A stretch of 10,518 bases of DNA from CAINDI01 sp037127585 (GTDB lineage Bacteria; Verrucomicrobiota; Verrucomicrobiia; Palsa-1439). A model generated the notes under the pieces. The model was not told the origin of the DNA and did no database searches. It saw only the letters and a program-made list of their open reading frames with translations. Below are positions 6,872 to 10,518 of this stretch, in pieces. The stretch's first letter is position 1; every line of letters begins with the position of its first letter. Location: positions 1 through 10,518 of the forward strand of contig JBAXYB010000104.1 in assembly GCA_037127585.1 (NCBI GenBank). The letters are read 5' to 3'. Made by a program: the position numbers and the translations under genes.

Positions 6872-8712
6872 TTTTCCAATTCCGCCCAACGGGCGTACAA
6901 GCGGGCGACTTGAGCTTTAGCCTTCTCCAACTCCGCGGCAAGGCTGACGGTTTCCTTGGCGCGTGTCGAGTAGAAGTTCGGATCGTTCAGCGTGGTTTCG
7001 ATTTCTGTCACTTGGGTTTCGCCGTCGAGAATGGCGGCTTCCATGCCTTCGAGTTCGCGCTGCTCTTTGAAACTCAGTTTACGCGTGCGAGCTGGTTTCG
7101 CCGGCGGCGGCGCAGGTTCTTTTGGAGTTGTTACCGGTGGGGTGGGGCGGCGGCGTTCGCGCTCTTTGCGTTTTTCTAGGTAGTACGAGTAGTTGCCGGG
7201 CTGGACGATGACGCCGGCATCCTCGAAGGCGACGATTTGATCGCAGATGCGGTCGAGGAAATACCGGTCATGACTGACGACGAGGACGGCACCGTCGAAA
7301 TCGGCGAGTGCTTCTTCCAGCATCCGAAGGCTCGATAAATCGAGGTCGTTGGTCGGTTCGTCGAGGACGAGGACGTTGCCGCCGGTTTTGAGGACTTTGG
7401 CCAATAAGAGCCGGGCGCGTTCGCCGCCGGACAAACGCGAGACGGGCTCGCGGAGGCGTTCGTCGGGGAATAGGAAACGGAGGAGATACGAGCGCGCACT
7501 GAGTGTCTCGTTGCCGAACATGATCGTGTCGCCACCACCAGCGATTTCTTGAATCACGGTGTTCGCGGGGTTGAGTTGCAGGCGCGACTGGTCAACGTAG
7601 TTGAAGATCACTTTCTTGCCGATCGTGACGGTGCCGGTATCCGGCTGGCGTTCACCGAGGCAGAGACGGAGGAGCGTTGTTTTGCCGACGCCGTTGCGAC
7701 CGACGACTCCGGTACACTGGCCGGGCTTGAGCGCAAAACTCAGATTGCGAAAGAGACTGCGGTCGCCAAATTGTGCGCCGGCATTTTCGAGTTCGACGGC
7801 GGTGTTGCCGAGTTCGGGCGCGGGTGGGATGAGGAGATCCATCTCACGTTCTTCGGGTGGCGCTTCCATGCCGGCGAGCTGGTAGTAGGCGCGCATCCGG
7901 TGCTGCGCTTTCGTTCGTTGCGCGCGCGCGCCGGACCGGACCCATTCCAGTTCAAACTTCAAGAATCGCTGCCGGCGGCGTTCGGACTGTTCGGCGATCT
8001 GTTGCCGGGCGGCTTTTGATTCGAGATAGGCACTGTAGTTACCGGGATGTGAGAAGCACCGGCCGTCGGCCAACTCGATGATGCGGGTGGCGATGACATT
8101 GAGGAAATACCGGTCGTGTGTGACAAAGATCACTGCGCCGGGAAACTTCTGGAGATAGTCTTCGAGCCAGCGGATCGACTCGGCATCGAGGTGGTTCGTT
8201 GGTTCGTCCAAGAGTAGTAAGTCCGGCTGGGCGACCAACGCTCGGCACAGCGCGACGCGGCGCTTCTCGCCACCGGAGAGCGGTCCGACCAACGAATCGA
8301 GCGGCGGTGCATCCAACGCGGTCACGCTCGCGATGATTCGCGTCTCAAGGTTCCAGCCGTCGGCTTGTTCGATGTCGTGGAGGAGTTCGTCACCGTCTTC
8401 ACCGGCTTCGTAGCGCGCGATCCAATCGAGCAAGTCGGCCGCACCGGCTTCGATGTTTTGCCGGACTGTTTTTGTGCCATCGAGTTCGAATTCCTGGGGG
8501 AGGTAGCCGACGCGAAGGCCGCGGCGGCGTGAGATTTCGCCGGCATCCGCAGGTTGGGCGCCGGCAAGAATTTTGAGGAGACTAGTCTTGCCGGAGCCGT
8601 TGCGACCGACGAGGCCGACTTTTTCGCCGGGCGTGACGGAGAGCGTGACGCCGTCGAGCAGCTTTTGCCAACCGTAGGCGAGGACAAGTTCGTTGGCGGA
8701 GAGTAAACTCAT
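6868..8712 (-). CDS. uup: ABC-F family ATPase Uup
   Basis: A soluble tandem ABC ATPase of 614 aa without membrane segments, as in the ABC-F family, whose members act on the ribosome. First ABC domain: Walker A GRNGSGKTS (36-44), signature LSGGE (145-149), Walker B ending at D169-E170 followed by PTNHLD. A charged, Arg/Gln-rich helical linker, where ABC-F proteins contact the ribosome and P-site tRNA, lies at about 230-290. Second ABC domain: Walker A GRNGVGKTT (338-346), signature LSGGE (427-431), Walker B D451-E452 with PTNDLD. After a Pro-rich spacer comes a C-terminal coiled coil beginning KLSFKEQRELE, characteristic of Uup; E. coli Uup is 635 aa. In E. coli, Uup affects precise transposon excision and ribosome function. 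Start: the ATG at 8712-8710 overlaps the aminotransferase TGA (8711-8709) as ATGA. The reading frame stays open upstream to 9186, but that part is Arg/His/Pro-rich shadow sequence inside the aminotransferase gene. Confidence 0.95.
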   Translation of the reverse strand: MSLLSANELVLAYGWQKLLDGVTLSVTPGEKVGLVGRNGSGKTSLLKILAGAQPADAGEISRRRGLRVGYLPQEFELDGTKTVRQNIEAGAADLLDWIARYEAGEDGDELLHDIEQADGWNLETRIIASVTALDAPPLDSLVGPLSGGEKRRVALCRALVAQPDLLLLDEPTNHLDAESIRWLEDYLQKFPGAVIFVTHDRYFLNVIATRIIELADGRCFSHPGNYSAYLESKAARQQIAEQSERRRQRFLKFELEWVRSGARAQRTKAQHRMRAYYQLAGMEAPPEEREMDLLIPPAPELGNTAVELENAGAQFGDRSLFRNLSFALKPGQCTGVVGRNGVGKTTLLRLCLGERQPDTGTVTIGKKVIFNYVDQSRLQLNPANTVIQEIAGGGDTIMFGNETLSARSYLLRFLFPDERLREPVSRLSGGERARLLLAKVLKTGGNVLVLDEPTNDLDLSSLRMLEEALADFDGAVLVVSHDRYFLDRICDQIVAFEDAGVIVQPGNYSYYLEKRKERERRRPTPPVTTPKEPAPPPAKPARTRKLSFKEQRELEGMEAAILDGETQVTEIETTLNDPNFYSTRAKETVSLAAELEKAKAQVARLYARWAELEK

Positions 8713-9863
8713 TTGTGCCGGAGCTTTAAGAGGCGTTCGCCGGCAGCGTCGAGCGTTTCGGTCTTTTTGGCGAAGTGGAGCCGGATGAGGTTTTTTACCG
8801 GTTCGCGGAAGAAACTGGAGCCGGGGACGGCGGCGACGCCGATGTCTTTGGCGAGCCATTCGCAGAACGTGACGTCGTCTTTCGCGTTGAAGTCGCTGAT
8901 ATCGATCATCACGTAGTATGCGCCGTTGGGTTTGGTGTACTTGAGGCCGGCGGCGTCGAGGTGGTTGAGGAAACGGGTGCGTTTGTCGGTGTAGGTGGTT
9001 TGGAGTTCTTTGTAATAGCTGTCCGGCAATTCGAGCGCGGTGACGGCGGCTTCCTGGAGCGGGGCGGCGGCGCCGACGGTGAGGAAGTCGTGGACTTTGC
9101 GGGCTTGGTTGATGATGGCGGGCGGGGCGATGACGTAGCCGAGTCGCCAGCCGGTGATGGAGTAGGTTTTGGAGAGGGAACTGCACGAGATGGTGCGGTC
9201 GAACATGCCGGGGAGCGCGGCGAAGTAGACGTGTTCGGCGGGGGCGTAGACAATGTGTTCGTAGACTTCGTCGGTGATGACGAACGTGTCGTGTTCTTCG
9301 GCGAGTTGGGCAATGAAGAGGAGTTCGTCGCGAGTGAAAACTTTTCCCGAGGGGTTGGCCGGGTTGCAGAGGACGAGCGCTTTTGGTTTTTGGGCGAAGG
9401 CGCGCCGGAGTTCGTCGGGATCGAAACTGAAATCGGGTGGATGGAGCGGGACGTAGATCGGTTGGGCGCCGGTGAGGATCGTGTCGGCGACGTAGTTTTC
9501 GTAGAACGGGGAGAATATGATGACTTTGTCGCCGGGATCACAGGCGGTCATCATCGCGACCATCATCGCTTCGGTGCTGCCGCAGGTGACGACGAAGTTG
9601 GTGTTGGGGTCGAGCGGGAGGCCCATGAACCGGGATTGCTTGCGGGCGAGGGCTTGCCGGAAGTTGAGCGCACCCCAGGTAATGGCGTATTGGTGCGGGC
9701 CGCGCCGGGCCGTTTTCTCCAACGCACTCAGGAGAATCTCCGGCGGATCGAAGTCCGGGAAGCCTTGGGAAAGATTGATTGCCCCGTGCGCGTTGGCCAC
9801 CCGCGTCATGTGACGGATGACCGACTCGGTGAAATGGTGGAGGCGTTGGCTGGTTTTGGGCAT
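8709..9863 (-). CDS. Class I/II PLP-dependent aminotransferase
   Basis: A fold-type I PLP enzyme of 384 aa, a normal length. Visible active-site elements are NLSQGFPDF (30-38) at the N-terminus, NPANPSGK (167-174, with Asn170 the conserved NPxG asparagine), TDEVYEH (D198 pairs with the PLP pyridine nitrogen, Y201), SLSKTYSITGWRLGY with Schiff-base Lys232, and the carboxylate-binding Arg361 in IRLHFAK. The N-terminal pattern resembles the methionine aminotransferase (YbdL) and kynurenine/glutamine transaminase K-like group, so a broad-specificity transaminase of methionine, glutamine or aromatic amino acids is plausible; the substrate is not determined. The ATG at 9863 is preferred because it keeps the conserved RLHHFTESVIRHMTRV start; no Shine-Dalgarno is seen. 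First gene of a unit with uup and rlu (4-bp ATGA overlap with uup). A terminator hairpin ends 8 nt before its start codon. Confidence 0.93.
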   Translation of the reverse strand: MPKTSQRLHHFTESVIRHMTRVANAHGAINLSQGFPDFDPPEILLSALEKTARRGPHQYAITWGALNFRQALARKQSRFMGLPLDPNTNFVVTCGSTEAMMVAMMTACDPGDKVIIFSPFYENYVADTILTGAQPIYVPLHPPDFSFDPDELRRAFAQKPKALVLCNPANPSGKVFTRDELLFIAQLAEEHDTFVITDEVYEHIVYAPAEHVYFAALPGMFDRTISCSSLSKTYSITGWRLGYVIAPPAIINQARKVHDFLTVGAAAPLQEAAVTALELPDSYYKELQTTYTDKRTRFLNHLDAAGLKYTKPNGAYYVMIDISDFNAKDDVTFCEWLAKDIGVAAVPGSSFFREPVKNLIRLHFAKKTETLDAAGERLLKLRHK

Positions 9864-9868
9864 AGGGC

Positions 9869-9900
9869 AAAAGGGCGTCCCGGGATTACCGGGACGCCCT
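9869..9900 (-). terminator. Rho-independent terminator of the peroxiredoxin transcript
   Basis: A perfect 12-bp GC-rich stem (9900-9889 with 9883-9872) closes a 5-nt loop. On the minus strand it is followed by a short U-run (TTT at 9871-9869, continuing from the T that ends the stem). It begins 17 nt after the peroxiredoxin TAA. No T-run occurs on the plus side, so it works for minus-strand transcripts only. It lies immediately upstream of the aminotransferase start. Confidence 0.85.
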
Positions 9901-9917
9901 CGGGGTGAAACGGTTAA

Positions 9918-10412
9918 TTACTTCAACGTCGCGAGGCAGGCTTTGATCGCGTCGAAGTTCGGCAAGTCGCCGGCGCTTTCCTTGATCTCGGCGTACCGGA
10001 TGACGCCACCTTTGTCGACGACGAACGCGCTGCGTTTCGGCACGCCGCCCATCGGGAGGTTCTTGGCCGGCAGGAAGCTGTCGTAGGCGCAGCCGTATGC
10101 CGCCGCGACTTTGTGCTCGTAGTCGGAGAGCAGGGGCAACTGGATCTTTTCTTTCTGCGCCCATTGTTCTTGGGCGAACGGACTGTCGCCGCTGATGCCT
10201 AGGACGGAAGCATTCAGCGCGGTGTACGCCGAGAGGCCGGCCGTGACATCGCAGAATTCCTTGGTGCAGACGCCCGTGAACGCCATTGGGACGAAGAGCA
10301 AAAGGGTGTTTGTTTTGCCGAAATTGTCACTGAGTTTGATAAGTTTGATCCCGTCCGCCTGTTTGGAGGATAGGGTGAAGTCGGGTGCTTTATCGCCAAT
10401 TTTAAGGGCCAT
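9918..10412 (-). CDS. Peroxiredoxin (AhpE/PrxQ-like thiol peroxidase)
   Basis: A 164-aa cytoplasmic thiol peroxidase that would reduce hydrogen peroxide or organic peroxides. The N-terminus IGDKAPDFTL is typical of the AhpC/TSA superfamily. The active-site motif PxxxTxxC is present as P42, T46 and peroxidatic C49, and the conserved Arg is R127 in VPKRSAFVVD. FTGVC and the PLLSDYEHKVAAAYG segment resemble AhpE-type enzymes, while C54, five residues after C49, matches the resolving-cysteine spacing of PrxQ/BCP. Further cysteines are C108 and C159, so either a 2-Cys or a 1-Cys mechanism is possible. The ATG at 10412 is chosen because a strong AGGAG sits 5 nt upstream and the protein begins exactly where the family does; the frame stays open upstream only because it runs into the tRNA gene. 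It lies 29 nt downstream of tRNA-Val and is followed by a terminator. Confidence 0.93.
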   Translation of the reverse strand: MALKIGDKAPDFTLSSKQADGIKLIKLSDNFGKTNTLLLFVPMAFTGVCTKEFCDVTAGLSAYTALNASVLGISGDSPFAQEQWAQKEKIQLPLLSDYEHKVAAAYGCAYDSFLPAKNLPMGGVPKRSAFVVDKGGVIRYAEIKESAGDLPNFDAIKACLATLK

Positions 10413-10417
10413 TCTGT

Positions 10418-10422
10418 CTCCT
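10418..10422 (-). promoter_or_regulatory. Shine-Dalgarno AGGAG for the peroxiredoxin
   Basis: AGGAG on the minus strand lies 5 nt before the ATG at 10412. It is the only strong ribosome binding site in the window, and it fixes the peroxiredoxin start against a longer reading running into the tRNA. Confidence 0.85.
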
Positions 10423-10441
10423 GGTTGTTTGTTTTTTGAAA

Positions 10442-10518
10442 TGGTGGACGATACAGGACTTGAACCTGTGACCTCTTCCATGTCAAGGAAGCGCTCTAGC
10501 CAACTGAGCTAATCGTCC
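10442..10518 (-). tRNA. tRNA-Val (anticodon GAC), CCA encoded
   Basis: A complete cloverleaf of 74 nt plus an encoded CCA. The acceptor stem GGACGAT/ATCGTCC is perfect. The D stem is GCTC/GAGC with a GG-containing loop, and the anticodon stem CTTCC/GGAAG encloses loop TTGACAT (anticodon GAC, reading GUC and GUU). The variable loop has 5 nt and the T stem ACAGG/CCTGT has loop TTCAAGT. The discriminator is A at 10445 and CCA is at 10444-10442. The 5' end coincides with the right window edge, so the promoter and any upstream tRNAs are not visible. The peroxiredoxin gene follows 29 nt downstream on the same strand. Confidence 0.97.

Noticed and set aside
8713..9186. An N-terminal extension of uup by 158 codons.
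   Set aside because: The extension is Arg/His/Pro-rich shadow sequence within the aminotransferase gene. Uup proteins begin at MSLLSANE-like sequence, and the ATGA overlap supports the 8712 start.
8775..9908. A 377-codon open frame on the plus strand.
   Set aside because: It is antisense to the aminotransferase, with Gly/Val/Glu/Asp-rich composition produced by the GC-rich codon positions of the real gene.
10413..10481. A 23-codon N-terminal extension of the peroxiredoxin.
   Set aside because: It reads mostly through the tRNA-Val gene. The AGGAG before 10412 and the family N-terminus fix the shorter form.
10442..10518. The tRNA-Val 3' end as an attachment site for an integrated element.
   Set aside because: No integrase and no second copy of the tRNA 3' end are visible, and the following genes are ordinary chromosomal ones.

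Overview
The window is a compact stretch of bacterial chromosome, about 60% GC outside one gene, holding six protein genes and one tRNA. The protein sequences look to me most like Verrucomicrobiota or a related PVC-group bacterium. That is an impression from the SNF2/SWIM helicase, the RF3 and the peroxiredoxin, not a search result.

Layout. (1) Positions 1-2852, minus strand: the N-terminal 950 codons of a SWIM-zinc-finger SNF2-family helicase, whose C-terminus lies beyond the left edge. (2) Positions 2943-4136, plus strand: a gene I do not recognise. It encodes two N-terminal membrane segments, a coiled coil and a soluble helical C-terminal part, and is clearly poorer in GC than everything around it (40-48% in hand-counted lines). 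(3) Positions 4262-5872, plus strand: peptide chain release factor 3 (prfC). It converges on the next gene with only 9 bp between the stop codons, and a 12-bp palindrome covers that junction. (4) Positions 9863 down to 5882, minus strand: three genes joined by two ATGA stop/start overlaps, encoding a class I PLP aminotransferase, the ABC-F ATPase Uup and an RluA-family pseudouridine synthase. (5) Positions 10518 down to 9918, minus strand: tRNA-Val(GAC), then 29 nt later a peroxiredoxin, closed by a strong hairpin terminator that sits only 8 nt before the aminotransferase start codon.

How it fits together. Four of the seven genes concern translation: RF3 recycles class I release factors, Uup is an ABC-F ribosome-associated ATPase, the Rlu enzyme modifies RNA, and tRNA-Val decodes GUC/GUU. 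The aminotransferase is tied to uup and rlu by translational coupling, although its metabolic role is not obviously related. The peroxiredoxin probably shares a transcript with the tRNA. The unknown membrane gene is the only accessory-looking element. I see no phage, transposase, CRISPR array, toxin-antitoxin pair or recognised defence system. The window is mostly ordinary, with a few local arrangements worth checking.
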